From Methanoculleus methanifontis (GTDB lineage: Archaea; Halobacteriota; Methanomicrobia; Methanomicrobiales; Methanoculleaceae): a stretch of DNA of 64,000 nucleotides. The translations under genes were made by a program, and so were the position numbers. How positions within the stretch are numbered: position 1 is the first letter of the stretch; every line of letters starts with the position of its first letter. Below are positions 42,282-51,133 of the stretch, piece by piece. The notes under the pieces were generated by a model. That model saw only the letters and a list, made by a program, of their open reading frames with translations. It was not told where the DNA came from and ran no database searches. The stretch spans positions 1 to 64,000 of the forward strand of contig NZ_VCYI01000002.1 in assembly GCF_030464365.1 (NCBI RefSeq), in the 5' to 3' direction.

Positions 42282-42824
42282 ATGACCACACAGGAGATAA
42301 AAGTTTCAACGGCGAGGATCGGTGTACTCATCGGCAAGAGCGGGTCCACGAAACGCGAGATTGAAGAGAAGACCGGGATAACCCTCCGGATCGACAGCGA
42401 GGAAGGGCTTGTGACGCTCGAAGGGGAGGACCCCGTCGGCGTCATGACGGCGACGAACGTCGTCTCCGCGATCAACCGGGGGTTCTCGCCGGAGCGTGCG
42501 CTCCGGCTCCTTGACGATGAAGATATGATGCTCGATATCCTCGATCTCGCCGACCTCTCGGGGACGACCCAGCAGCTCGAGCGGCTCCGGGGCCGGATCA
42601 TCGGGAAGGCGGGCACCTCCCGTGCCCAGATCGAGGATATGACCGGTACGGAGATCTCGGTCCACGGCAAGACCGTCGCGATCATCGGTCTCCCGGAGCA
42701 GGTCGAGACGGCGAGGAAAGCCATCGAGATGCTGATCCAGGGCGTCCCGCACGAACACGTCTACGGATTCCTCGACCGGAAGAAGAAGGAAGCAAAACAG
42801 GCGATGCTGGAGTACTACTCGTGA
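42282..42824 (+). CDS. KH-domain RNA-binding protein, Pno1/Dim2-like
   Basis: A 180-residue protein with two KH domains. The first reads '[20 protein letters not shown]' and the second '[20 protein letters not shown]', each with the GKxG loop that grips single-stranded RNA. Eukaryotic Pno1/Dim2 binds the 3' end of small-subunit rRNA and recruits Nob1; the archaeal form is presumed to do likewise. Gene order next to rio1 agrees. It is cytosolic and ends 76 bases before hel308. Confidence 0.92.
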   Translation: MTTQEIKVSTARIGVLIGKSGSTKREIEEKTGITLRIDSEEGLVTLEGEDPVGVMTATNVVSAINRGFSPERALRLLDDEDMMLDILDLADLSGTTQQLERLRGRIIGKAGTSRAQIEDMTGTEISVHGKTVAIIGLPEQVETARKAIEMLIQGVPHEHVYGFLDRKKKEAKQAMLEYYS

Positions 42825-42900
42825 TACGGCAGGGCCGAACCGACCCTGCCCACGACAATGCGGGAGATATGCGGTTTCCAGTGGAAATGAAGGGGTACAG

Positions 42901-45039
42901 ATGGAGATAGCCGACCTTCCCGTTCCGCCGGATCTTGCCCGGCGCTACATCGACGGCGGGATCACGGAACTCTACCCGCCGCAGGCCGCCTGCGTCGAAG
43001 CGGGCCTTTTTTCGGGAAAGAACCTCCTCGTCGCCATCCCCACCGCGAGCGGCAAGACCCTGGTCGCCGAGATGGCGATGCACCACCAGGCGGGGAGGGG
43101 CGGCAAATGCCTCTACATCGTTCCCCTGCGCGCCCTCGCGAGCGAGAAGTTCGAGGAGTTCTCGGGGAAGGGTCTCCGGGTCGGGATCGCCACCGGCGAC
43201 TTCGACCGGCGGGACGAGTATCTCGGGAGAAACGACATCATCGTCGCGACGAGCGAGAAGGTGGACTCGCTCCTGCGGAACCGGACACCGTGGCTTACGG
43301 AGATCAGCCTGCTGGTCGTCGACGAGGCGCACCTGATCGACGACCCCTCGAGGGGAGCGACGCTCGAGATGGTGATCGCAAAACTCCGCCACAAGAACCC
43401 CGGGATGCAGATCATCGCCCTCTCGGCGACCATCGGGAACCCTGCCGACCTCGCCGGATGGCTGGACGCCGAACTCGTCGAGAGCGAGTGGCGGCCGGTC
43501 GACCTCCGTGAAGGGGTCTTCTTCGAAGACGGCATCCGGTTTGCCGACAGCATCCGCGAGATCAACCGCAAAAGCAAGTACGACGACCTGGACCTCGTCC
43601 TCGACACGGTCGCGGAGGGGGGGCAGTGCCTGGTCTTCGTCAGCTCCCGAAAGAACGCCGAAGCGTTCGCAAAACGAGCGGCATCGGGCTTAAAACTCGC
43701 AAACCCCGTCCTCGCCGGATATGCCGATAAGATACGGTCGAGTGCTTCGACCGATATGGGAAAGACCCTCGCCGCCTGCGTCGCGCAGGGAGCGGCGTTC
43801 CACCACGCGGGGCTCTCGCGGGAGGAGCGGGGGATCGTGGAAGCGGGGTTCCGTGAAGGGCAGATCAAGGTCATCTCCTCCACTCCGACACTTGCGGCCG
43901 GCCTGAACCTCCCCGCCCGGCGGGTGATCGTCCGCGACTACCTCCGGTTCAACGCCGGGGAAGGGATGCTGCCGATCCCGGTTCGGGAGTACCGGCAGAT
44001 GGCCGGCCGGGCCGGGCGGCCGCGCCTCGACCCCTACGGCGAGGCCGTCCTGATCGCGAAATCCGAGGAGATGGTCGACGAGCTCTTCGACTACTACATC
44101 GAAGCGACGGCAGAGGATGTCCGGAGCCGGTGCGCGGACGAGGCGGTTCTCTGCACCCACGTCCTCTCACTCATCGCGACCGGCTTCGCCCGCGAGACGG
44201 GCGAGGTGCTCGGGTTCATGGACGGGACGTTCTACGCCTACCAGGGCGAGAGCCCGCGTGCGCTGAAACGGGCGGTCGACCGGGTGCTCGAGTTCCTGCG
44301 GGAAGCGGAGATGATCACCGAGGTGGGGGAGTGGCTTGAGGCCACGGAGTACGGGTCACTCGTCTCCCGGCTCTACATCGACCCCCGGAGCGCCGAGGTG
44401 ATCGTGAACGCGATGACGCGCCAGAAGGACTACACCGATATCGGCTTCCTTCACCTCCTCTGCACGACGCCGGATATGTCGACGCTCTTTGTCCGCAAAA
44501 ACGATATGTATGCCCTCGACCGGTTCCTGGCCGACCACCGGGAGGAACTCTGGATGGATATCCCCTGGGACGCGGGCGAGGAGTTCGACCGGAGCCTCAA
44601 GACCGCGCTCCTCCTCACCGACTGGGCGGACGAGGTTGGCGAAGACGTGATCTGCGAGCGCTACAGCGTCGGGCCGGGCGATGTCTACGGGATGGTGGAG
44701 AGCGTCGCCTGGCTGGTTCACGCGAGCCGGCACCTCGCCGGGCTCTTCGCGCCGCACCTCTCAGACCCCATCGAGGAGATGGAGCTCCGGACCAAGCACG
44801 GTATCAAGAAGGAGCTCCTGCCGCTCATCAAGCTCCGCGGGATCGGCCGGGTCCGGGCCCGCCGGCTCTTCAACAACGGTATCGACTCGATCGAGGCGCT
44901 CCGGGAGGCGGGCCCGGAGAAGGTCGCAAAGGTTCTCGGGCAGGGGATCGCCGCCCAGATCTTCGAGCAGCTCGAGGGAAGACGGGAGGAGATCGCAGAT
45001 CCCGGCGAGGAGCAGTCGACCCTCTCCCGGTTCGGGTGA
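42901..45039 (+). CDS. hel308: Hel308 DNA helicase
   Basis: A 712-residue superfamily 2 helicase acting on stalled replication forks. Motifs are Walker A '[16 protein letters not shown]', motif II '[10 protein letters not shown]', motif III 'ALSATIGN', '[18 protein letters not shown]' and motif VI '[20 protein letters not shown]'. Next come a winged helix and ratchet domain, and a final helix-hairpin-helix '[17 protein letters not shown]'. The length is normal and no intein interrupts the motifs. The Cgi121 gene follows directly, using the Hel308 stop region as its ribosome site. Confidence 0.95.
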   Translation: MEIADLPVPPDLARRYIDGGITELYPPQAACVEAGLFSGKNLLVAIPTASGKTLVAEMAMHHQAGRGGKCLYIVPLRALASEKFEEFSGKGLRVGIATGDFDRRDEYLGRNDIIVATSEKVDSLLRNRTPWLTEISLLVVDEAHLIDDPSRGATLEMVIAKLRHKNPGMQIIALSATIGNPADLAGWLDAELVESEWRPVDLREGVFFEDGIRFADSIREINRKSKYDDLDLVLDTVAEGGQCLVFVSSRKNAEAFAKRAASGLKLANPVLAGYADKIRSSASTDMGKTLAACVAQGAAFHHAGLSREERGIVEAGFREGQIKVISSTPTLAAGLNLPARRVIVRDYLRFNAGEGMLPIPVREYRQMAGRAGRPRLDPYGEAVLIAKSEEMVDELFDYYIEATAEDVRSRCADEAVLCTHVLSLIATGFARETGEVLGFMDGTFYAYQGESPRALKRAVDRVLEFLREAEMITEVGEWLEATEYGSLVSRLYIDPRSAEVIVNAMTRQKDYTDIGFLHLLCTTPDMSTLFVRKNDMYALDRFLADHREELWMDIPWDAGEEFDRSLKTALLLTDWADEVGEDVICERYSVGPGDVYGMVESVAWLVHASRHLAGLFAPHLSDPIEEMELRTKHGIKKELLPLIKLRGIGRVRARRLFNNGIDSIEALREAGPEKVAKVLGQGIAAQIFEQLEGRREEIADPGEEQSTLSRFG

Positions 45040-45045
45040 ATGAAT

Positions 45046-45567
45046 ATGACAGAGATACCATGCGAGATATACGGGGCGGTCTTTACGGTCGATGACAACG
45101 CCGCCTTCCTCCAGAAGATCCGAACAATCGCCGACGAGTTTGAGACCCACATCATCCTCTTCGACGCCGATCGCCTGGCCGGACGGGATCACGTCGAGGC
45201 GGCGCTCCGGCATGCCTGCAGGTCGTGGACCGGCGGTGAAGCGATCGCGAACTCGCTTGAGATGGAGGCGCTCCTCTACGCCGCGGGAACCCGGCAGTGC
45301 CAGGTGGCCTCGTCGTTCGGGATTCACCCGGGTGAAAACCGGTCGTACGTCGCCGTCTGCCCGCCGGCGCCCGGCGTCCGGGACCGGCTTGCCGATCTCG
45401 TGAGGTTCGTTCACGATGAACAGGGAGGGGAGGAGATCGATCCCGCGAAGCGGGCGCGTCTTGCCGACCTCTTCTCGATCACCCCCGAGGAGGTTGCGGT
45501 GGTCGGGGAGGAGCGGTTCCGCGAACTCGTCCTCGAGCGGGTGGCGCTCCTCGACGTCTACCGCTGA
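45046..45567 (+). CDS. cgi121: Cgi121, KEOPS complex subunit
   Basis: A 173-residue homologue of Cgi121, the KEOPS subunit that binds the CCA end of tRNA. KEOPS makes the t6A modification at position 37. Visible marks are 'EIYGAVFTVDDNAAFLQKI', 'HIILFDADRLAGRDHVEAAL', 'SLEMEALLYAAGTRQCQVAS' and 'GIHPGENRSYVAVCPP'. The start at 45046 is preferred to the ATG at 45040, because GGTGA (ending with the hel308 stop) lies six bases before it. Association with hel308 is a recurrent archaeal arrangement. Confidence 0.9.
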   Translation: MTEIPCEIYGAVFTVDDNAAFLQKIRTIADEFETHIILFDADRLAGRDHVEAALRHACRSWTGGEAIANSLEMEALLYAAGTRQCQVASSFGIHPGENRSYVAVCPPAPGVRDRLADLVRFVHDEQGGEEIDPAKRARLADLFSITPEEVAVVGEERFRELVLERVALLDVYR

Positions 45568-45635
45568 CCCAAACGAATTCCATCTTTACGGCTTCACGTC
45601 TTTTGCGTGAGACTTTGTTGCTGTCCCTATGACAA

Positions 45636-45764
45636 CCTCACGCGAAGAACGACTTCCCCGTTGGGGAAGGAGTTGGAGCACCGAAGGTGCGACCCGCGAA
45701 GAACGCAAAGTTCGATAAAAAGGAGTACAACTCTCCTTCGCGGCTTCGCGCTCTTCGCGTGAGG
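45636..45764. repeat. GCGAAG/CTTCGC hairpin element, copy 5
   Basis: The outer arms CCTCACGCGAAGA (45636-45648) and TCTTCGCGTGAGG (45752-45764) are a perfect 13-bp inverted repeat. Within them are smaller stems, for example CTTCCCCGTTGGGGAAG and GCACCGAAGGTGC. The gap 45568-46092 holds no gene but contains this copy, copy 6 and a GC-rich hairpin. Confidence 0.8.
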
Positions 45765-45910
45765 CTGTGAAGTCGTCCCAAAAGTGCCACGTGGTTGAAG
45801 ATTCACTGGGTTCAGAATGCAATTACGAGCGTTCATAACAAATTGAACGCTCTCCTGTATCAAATTGCTGAAACGGCTTCCCATTGGCTATCGCCACGCG
45901 GGGGAGGGAC

Positions 45911-45933
45911 CGGGAGGGGGTGCCCCCCTCCCG
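45911..45933. other. Strong GC hairpin
   Basis: CGGGAGGGGG, loop TGC, CCCCCTCCCG: a perfect 10-bp stem with a three-base loop. A GTTTTG stretch follows about ten bases later. It could act as a terminator or RNA-processing signal, but no gene ends close by. Confidence 0.5.
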
Positions 45934-45981
45934 GCAGAGGCGTTTTGGGATGGCCTCTGTATTACTATCAACAATCGATAT

Positions 45982-46063
45982 CGCAAGCGAAGTCGAGAAG
46001 AACGCGAAGACCCGGTTGATTGAGAGTTACGCCCCTTCGCGGCTTCGCGTTCTTTGCGTGAGG
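45982..46063. repeat. GCGAAG/CTTCGC hairpin element, copy 6
   Basis: The left arm CGCAAGCGAAGTCGAGAAG and the following AACGCGAAGA pair with the right arm CTTCGCGGCTTCGCGTTC plus TTTGCGTGAGG, with several mismatches. It lies 30 bases from the 3' end of the MoaB-like gene and may form the 3' end of its transcript. Confidence 0.7.
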
Positions 46064-46092
46064 TGGCTATACCTCACAGGCGAAATGGTCCG

Positions 46093-46590
46093 CTACCGCT
46101 GACCTGCCCCGGCATGGGTCAGGATGTGCCGGATCTCGGGGATGATGATCTCCCGTGCCGCGAGGGTGACCGCCTTCGTCGAGCCCGGGATGCAGAAGAC
46201 CACCCGGCCGCCGACGACCCCGGCGATCGCTCGCGAGAGGATCGCGGCCGTCCCGATCTCGTCATAGCTCTTCAGCCGGAAGAGTTCCCCGAACCCGTCG
46301 ATCGTCTTTTCAAGGAGCGGTGCGACGGCTTCTATGGTCACATCGTCGGAGGTGAGCCCGGTGCCCCCGGTGACGATGACGCAGTTCGCATGCGAAAGCG
46401 CCACGCGGACCTCGGCACTGATCCGTTCCTGGTCGTCGGGGACGACGGCATAGTGGGTCACCTCGATCTCCGCGGCGGAGAGAAGGTCGATGAGCGTCTT
46501 CCCGCTGGTGTCGGTCTCGGGCTTCCGGGTCGAGGAGACGGTGATAATGGCACCGGTTACAGTAAGCGGTTTAAGATGACTGCTGTCCAT
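46093..46590 (-). CDS. moaB: MoaB/Mog-family molybdopterin biosynthesis protein
   Basis: A 165-residue protein of the MoaB/Mog fold, which adenylylates molybdopterin ahead of metal insertion to make the Mo or W cofactor used by formate and formylmethanofuran dehydrogenases. Motifs are 'ITVSSTRKPETDTSGK', the pterin-binding 'VIVTGGTGLTSDDVTIEAV' and 'VVFCIPGSTKAVTLAAREI'. It is a stand-alone gene transcribed away from the candidate replication origin, whose first ORB lies about 70 bases upstream of its start. Confidence 0.93.
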   Translation of the reverse strand: MDSSHLKPLTVTGAIITVSSTRKPETDTSGKTLIDLLSAAEIEVTHYAVVPDDQERISAEVRVALSHANCVIVTGGTGLTSDDVTIEAVAPLLEKTIDGFGELFRLKSYDEIGTAAILSRAIAGVVGGRVVFCIPGSTKAVTLAAREIIIPEIRHILTHAGAGQR

Positions 46591-46660
46591 GGGATCTTCC
46601 AGTATTCCTGTACCACGTATTTTACTTCTTTCTATCCCCTGTCAAGGAAAGTTCAATCCC

Positions 46661-46683
46661 CGACCCCTTTGTTTCGTGTGGAG
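46661..46683 (-). other. Origin recognition box (ORB) 1, inverted
   Basis: On the minus strand the site reads CTCCACACGAAACAAAGGGG followed by TCG. It has the GAAAC core and the G-string that mark ORB elements bound by Orc1/Cdc6. It points opposite to ORB2 and ORB3, so the three bracket the purine/pyrimidine switch region. Confidence 0.8.
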
Positions 46684-47560
46684 AAAGAAAGGGCTCCGCG
46701 GGCCGGGTTCAGGAGACAGCAGAGAGGAAAGGAATCCGAATGCAGGATATCCGGTGAGTAAACCAGTTAATCTATGAAGATTGACGAGATCGCGCTCATG
46801 AACCCGGAGAGGATCCGGACGAAAAAAGGACGGAAAGCAACGGATCAGGGTAGGACAGGAGAAAGTTGAATGGGCCGGATCGGAAGAGAGCAAGACGGGA
46901 TAAGGCGAGAGTGAGAAGGATCGAGGTGGAACGGGGTAAAATGGGAGAGAAGTGGAACAAGGCAGGACTTAGCCGAATAAGCGGGATAGGGATAAGACAA
47001 GACGGAATAAAACTGGAGAGACGCAAATTGGGGCGGAATGGTGCATAAAGAAGTCGAATAAGCGAAACCGGGTAAGTTAAAACAGGATATGGGCAGGAAG
47101 CGATGGATCGGGTTGGAATGGAACAGAGTGAAGTTGAACAGGCTGGATCAGGATAGGATAAGACAAGATAAGGGTGGAAAGAGACGGATTTAGACAGAAC
47201 AGGGTGGAACAAGACAGAAAGGGAGAGGAAGAGGAAGAGAAACAAATCCTGATAGAGTGAGATTTGACAGGAATGAGGAAAGATGGAACAGGTGATCGGA
47301 CAGGACACAGGATTGGATCCCTCTTTCCCAGTTTTCCCTCTTTGGTCAGTCTCCTCTATCCCTTCTGCTTCCTGTCCCTTTTCTGCTGGTTACTTCGTGA
47401 CCTGGCCCCATTTTCCTGGTTATTCGCCATAAAAGCCCATAATATCCTTTTCTTTTGGTTTTATGCTTCCTTTTTCCACTTGTTTTCCCTTTTACGCTTT
47501 ATTGTCCCTCTTTAATCCATTTTAACTCCGGTTTCTCCTTTTTGTTTTCTCTGTACGTAT
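46684..47560. other. Candidate origin core: polypurine tract switching to polypyrimidine
   Basis: From about 46690 to 47315 the plus strand is strongly purine-rich, built from decayed short units such as GGATA, AGACA and GGAAC. From about 47318 to 47550 it turns pyrimidine-rich (many CTTT, TTCC, CCTT). The change happens within a few bases. No gene is credible; apparent frames here are low-complexity. The right end becomes AT-rich (AAAACTTTATATCTTTAG near 47566). Lying between inverted ORBs and next to orc1, this is the best candidate for the unwinding and start region. Confidence 0.65.
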
Positions 47561-47653
47561 ACGATAAAACTTTATATCTTTAGTTGCAGAGGTACACATG
47601 AATATCGGCATCAGTTTTTGATTGAATGATACACCCGGTGTATCGTCATCAGG

Positions 47654-47680
47654 GTTCCACTCGAAACAAAGGGGTCGGGG
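47654..47680 (+). other. Origin recognition box (ORB) 2
   Basis: The site reads GTTCCACTCGAAACAAAGGG followed by GTCGGGG. It shares the CCACnnGAAAC core and G-string of the others, and its 'AAACAAAGGGGTCGGGG' tail is identical to that of ORB1 but in the opposite direction. Confidence 0.85.
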
Positions 47681-47769
47681 CGATCGCATCGATCCCACCC
47701 TTCCTCTTCCTCCTAGACTATCTCAACCTGACCGGTTTATCGGGATCTTCTGGTGATCCAACCTTCGAA

Positions 47770-47792
47770 GTTCCACTGGAAACGAAGGGGTT
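47770..47792 (+). other. Origin recognition box (ORB) 3, next to orc1/cdc6
   Basis: The site reads GTTCCACTGGAAACGAAGGG followed by GTT. This is essentially the canonical euryarchaeal ORB consensus. It lies about 80 bases before the orc1/cdc6 start and overlaps the region where that gene's promoter should be (a CATATTAAG element near 47813), so Orc1 could repress its own gene. Confidence 0.88.
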
Positions 47793-47868
47793 ATCTGTCT
47801 CTAAAGCGATCATATTAAGAGTCCTCGACACGAAAATTTCCTGCCCTGGCAACCTCCCCGGTGACACC

Positions 47869-49152
47869 ATGTCGGACGATAAAACGAGCCCAATGGGGTT
47901 ATTCAAAAAATACCTGACCAATAGACGTATATTTAAGAATAGAGAAGTCCTCCGTCATAACTATCGTCCCCAGATCCTCCCTCACCGGAAGCCACAGATC
48001 GATGAAATCGCCTCCATTCTCGCACCCGCCCTTACGGACGAGACTCCATCGAATATTCTCATCTACGGCAAGACCGGAACCGGGAAGACAGCGTCCGTCA
48101 GGTACGTGGGAACGGAACTCGAGAACGCGAGCGCCCTCGCCGGGACGAAGTGCAAGATCGTCCACCTCAACTGCGAGGTGATCGACACCCAGTACCGGGT
48201 CCTCGCCCAGATCGCAAACGGTCTCGACGACGCCGACGAGCACTCGAGCGACAGCACGAGGAACCACATCCCCATGACCGGGTGGCCGACCGACCAGGTC
48301 TACGCGGAGCTGAAGAACCAGCTCGAGAGCAACGGCGGGGTCATAGTCATCATCCTCGACGAGATCGACAAACTCGTCAAGAAGAGCGGCGACGATACCC
48401 TCTACAACCTCACCCGGATCAACTCCGACCTCAAGTTCGCCAAAGTGAGTATCATCGGGATCTCAAACGACCTCCGGTTCACCGATTTCCTGGATCCCCG
48501 TGTCCTCTCTTCGCTCTCCGAAGAGGAGATCGTCTTCCCCCCCTACAACGCCCCGCAACTCTGCGACATTCTCCAGCAGAGGGCAGATATGGCGTTCGTT
48601 GAGGGCGCTCTCGACGAGACGGTCATCCCGCTCTGTGCGGCGCTCGCGGCCCAGGAGCACGGCGACGCACGGCGGGCGCTCGACCTCCTCCGGGTCTCGG
48701 GCGAACTCGCGGACCGCGAGGACGCCGCGGGCGTGACCGAGAAGCACGTCCGGATGGCCCAGGAGAAGATCGAGACCGACAGCATGGTCGAGTGCATCTC
48801 CACCCTCCCGACCCAGAGCAAGGCGGTCCTCTACGCGATGCTGATCCTCGAGCAGATGGGCAAACGGATCTTCACGAGCGGGGAGGTCACGGTGGTCTAC
48901 CGTGAGATAGCCCGGATCATCGATCTCGATGTCCTGACGCACCGCCGGATCACCGACCTCATCTCCGAGCTCAACATGCTCGGTGTCATCAACACCCGGG
49001 TCATCTCGCGGGGCCGCTACGGCCGGACGAAGGAGATGTGGTTCGACGCAGCGACGAGCAAGATCGAGGAGGTCGTCACCCGTGACCCGAGGCTTGACGA
49101 CGAGAGGCTCAAGAAACTCGATATCAACCGATTGAGAGCAATGTTCAGGTGA
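47869..49152 (+). CDS. cdc6: Orc1/Cdc6 replication initiator
   Basis: A 427-residue AAA+ initiator. It has Walker A 'IYGKTGTGKTASVRYV', Walker B 'VIIILDEIDKLVKKSG', sensor 1 'SIIGISNDLRF', sensor 2 near 'HGDARRALDLLRVSGELA' and a C-terminal winged helix ('HRRITDLISELNMLGVINTR') that contacts ORB DNA. The Met at 47869 is chosen because conserved sequence starts there. The frame is open for 81 further codons upstream, but that stretch contains ORB2 and ORB3 and is not protein-like. Three ORBs lie upstream and two more lie 1.8-2.9 kb downstream. Confidence 0.94.
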   Translation: MSDDKTSPMGLFKKYLTNRRIFKNREVLRHNYRPQILPHRKPQIDEIASILAPALTDETPSNILIYGKTGTGKTASVRYVGTELENASALAGTKCKIVHLNCEVIDTQYRVLAQIANGLDDADEHSSDSTRNHIPMTGWPTDQVYAELKNQLESNGGVIVIILDEIDKLVKKSGDDTLYNLTRINSDLKFAKVSIIGISNDLRFTDFLDPRVLSSLSEEEIVFPPYNAPQLCDILQQRADMAFVEGALDETVIPLCAALAAQEHGDARRALDLLRVSGELADREDAAGVTEKHVRMAQEKIETDSMVECISTLPTQSKAVLYAMLILEQMGKRIFTSGEVTVVYREIARIIDLDVLTHRRITDLISELNMLGVINTRVISRGRYGRTKEMWFDAATSKIEEVVTRDPRLDDERLKKLDINRLRAMFR

Positions 49153-49156
49153 AGTT

Positions 49157-49648
49157 ATGGACGAAAAGGATCGTATCCTCCTTCAGGAACTGGAGGAGAA
49201 CTGCCGCACCCCCTTAAGTGAACTTGCGGTGCTGGCCGAGATGAGTGAGGAGGACGTAAAAGAGCGGATCAGCCGGCTGGAAGCGGCAGGCGCCGTCCGC
49301 CGCTACGGGGCGGTCGTCGACTGGGAGCGGGCCGGCGACGGCAAGGTCACCGCGGTGATCGAGCTCAAAGTCTCGCCCGAGCGGGACTTCGGCTACGGCC
49401 GGATCGCCGCGCGGCTTGCCCGGTTCCCGCAGGTCCGGTCGCTCCGCCTGATGACCGGTGCGTACGACCTTCAGCTTCTGGTCACCGGGCCGAGCATGCA
49501 CGAGATCGCGCGGTTCGTCTCCGAGCAGATCGCCCCGATGGACCGGATCCGGGAGACGGCGACGCACATCATCATGAGGACCTACAAGGAGAACGGCACC
49601 ACCTTCGCCGAGCGCGAAGAGGCCGAACGGCTCCCCTACTCGTTCTGA
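49157..49648 (+). CDS. Lrp/AsnC-family transcription regulator
   Basis: A 163-residue regulator with an N-terminal AsnC-type helix-turn-helix ('DRILLQELEENCRTPLSELA', 'DVKERISRLEAAGAVRRYGA') and a C-terminal RAM domain ('VTAVIELKVSPERDFGYGRI', 'GAYDLQLLVTGPSMHEIARF') for ligand binding and oligomers. It starts four bases after cdc6, and its stop forms part of the ribosome site of the aminotransferase gene. It probably controls that gene in response to an amino acid; similar archaeal Lrp-aminotransferase pairs are common. Confidence 0.92.
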   Translation: MDEKDRILLQELEENCRTPLSELAVLAEMSEEDVKERISRLEAAGAVRRYGAVVDWERAGDGKVTAVIELKVSPERDFGYGRIAARLARFPQVRSLRLMTGAYDLQLLVTGPSMHEIARFVSEQIAPMDRIRETATHIIMRTYKENGTTFAEREEAERLPYSF

Positions 49649-49658
49649 GGTGAGATGT

Positions 49659-50819
49659 TTGAGGGATTTCGTCTCGAAACGGGCCCGCGCCATACCTCCT
49701 TCGGGTATCCGGAAGTTCTTTGATATCGCCCAGACGATGGAAGACGTCATATCCCTGGGCGTCGGGGAACCGGACTTCGTGACCCCCTGGTGTGTCTGCG
49801 AGGCCTCCATCTATTCCATTGAGCAGGGGTCGACCGCGTATACCTCGAACAAGGGGACGCCCCGGCTCCGGGACTCTCTCAGCCGCTACCTCGACACCCG
49901 CTTTTCTACACGCTACGACCCTGAAGAAGAGATCATCGTCACCTGCGGCGTCTCGGAGGCGGTCGACGTCGCCATCCGGACCGTCGTCGACCCCGGCGAT
50001 GAGGTGCTGGTCGCCGAGCCCTGCTACGTCTCCTACAACCCCTGCGTCTCCCTTGCCGGAGGGATCCCGGTGCCGGTCCTCTGCCGGGCGGAGGATGAGT
50101 TCCGGTTGACGGCCGACGCTCTTGCGGAGAGCATCACTCCTCGGACGAAGGCACTGATTGCAAACTTCCCGAACAACCCCACCGGCGGGGTGATGCAGGA
50201 GGCGGACTGGCACGCGATCGCCGACCTCCTCGTCGACCACGACCTCCTCCTCATCAGCGACGAGGTTTACGCCGAGCTCACCTACGACGGCGACCACTTT
50301 TCGCCGGCAAGGATCCCCGAACTCCGCGACCGGACAATCACCTTGAACGGGTTTTCAAAGGCCTTTGCGATGACCGGGTGGCGGATCGGTTACCTCTGCG
50401 CTCCGCCCGAGATCACCGCGGCAGCTTTGAAGATCCACCAGTACGTCGCGCTCTGTGCCCCTGTCATGGGACAGATCGCGGCCTACGAAGCGCTCCGGAA
50501 CGGGGAGGATGAGAAGGATGCGATGGTCAGAGAGTACCGTCTCCGGCGCAACCTCTTCGTCGACGGGCTGAACAAACTCGGTCTTACCTGCCACGTCCCG
50601 AAGGGTGCATTCTACGCCTTCCCGTCGGTGGAGAGCACCGGCATGACCGATGTCGAGTTTGCGGAGGGGCTCCTCCGGGAGCAGCACGTCGCGGTTGTCC
50701 CGGGAAGTGCCCTCGGCCCCTCCGGTGCCGGGCACGTGCGGTGCGCCTACGCGGTCTCGCGAGACGATCTCAAGGAGGCCCTCTCCCGGATGGGAACCTT
50801 TCTTGGTTCAATAAAATAA
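49659..50819 (+). CDS. Class I/II (AspC-like) aminotransferase
   Basis: A 386-residue PLP enzyme of aminotransferase fold type I. The PLP lysine is in 'LNGFSKAFAMTGWRIGY' and the phosphate/pyridine site is 'NFPNNPTGGVM', with 'ISDEVYAELTYDG'. Substrate is likely aspartate or an aromatic/branched amino acid, but not decidable here. The TTG at 49659 is preferred to GTG at 49650 because GAGGTGA ends five bases before the TTG, and the protein then begins as relatives do ('RDFVSKRARAIPPSGIRKFF'). It is cotranscribed with the Lrp regulator. Confidence 0.9.
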   Translation: MRDFVSKRARAIPPSGIRKFFDIAQTMEDVISLGVGEPDFVTPWCVCEASIYSIEQGSTAYTSNKGTPRLRDSLSRYLDTRFSTRYDPEEEIIVTCGVSEAVDVAIRTVVDPGDEVLVAEPCYVSYNPCVSLAGGIPVPVLCRAEDEFRLTADALAESITPRTKALIANFPNNPTGGVMQEADWHAIADLLVDHDLLLISDEVYAELTYDGDHFSPARIPELRDRTITLNGFSKAFAMTGWRIGYLCAPPEITAAALKIHQYVALCAPVMGQIAAYEALRNGEDEKDAMVREYRLRRNLFVDGLNKLGLTCHVPKGAFYAFPSVESTGMTDVEFAEGLLREQHVAVVPGSALGPSGAGHVRCAYAVSRDDLKEALSRMGTFLGSIK

Positions 50820-50924
50820 AAATATCTCCATAAATATCTTCAAACGAAAATCGGAACTCTTTTACGAGAGGTCTCTGCTTGAGCAATCGATAGTCTGGTG
50901 TCCGACAGCGGAATGACTGATGGA

Positions 50925-50947
50925 GAACCCCTTTATTTCCACTGGAG
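50925..50947 (-). other. Origin recognition box (ORB) 4, inverted
   Basis: On the minus strand the site reads CTCCAGTGGAAATAAAGGGG followed by TTC. It pairs with ORB5, which faces the other way about 1 kb to the right. If the intervening insertion sequence and its target repeat are removed, the two lie about 195 bases apart. The DNA between (50948-51133) holds no gene and is moderately AT-rich near 50950 and 51070. Confidence 0.82.
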
Positions 50948-51133
50948 ATGTGGATTTATTCGGGGATTCTGGCCGGCCGGGATCGCATCGTACCCGTGTG
51001 GGGAATATACACCCGCTCATCCAAACCCCGGGCAGATCTCTGGATTTACATCCGCGCTCCGGTAAACGATCTGTAATGAGATCATTCTGCCGCTCCGGGG
51101 GAAAAACTCGATGTGACGGTCTGGAATATCCAT

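Noticed and set aside
45568-46092. Possible tRNA or structured RNA gene in a gap rich in stems
   Set aside because: The stems belong to the dispersed hairpin family and a GC palindrome; no anticodon arm, T-loop sequence or CCA-type end is visible.
46796-47308. 170-codon frame on the minus strand
   Set aside because: Its Ser/Pro/Leu/Phe-only composition simply reads the pyrimidine strand of the polypurine tract; no ribosome site or family pattern.
47626-47868. Extended N-terminus of Orc1/Cdc6 (81 extra codons)
   Set aside because: The stretch contains two ORB elements and a promoter-like element; its translation has no resemblance to the family and the ATG at 47869 gives normal length.
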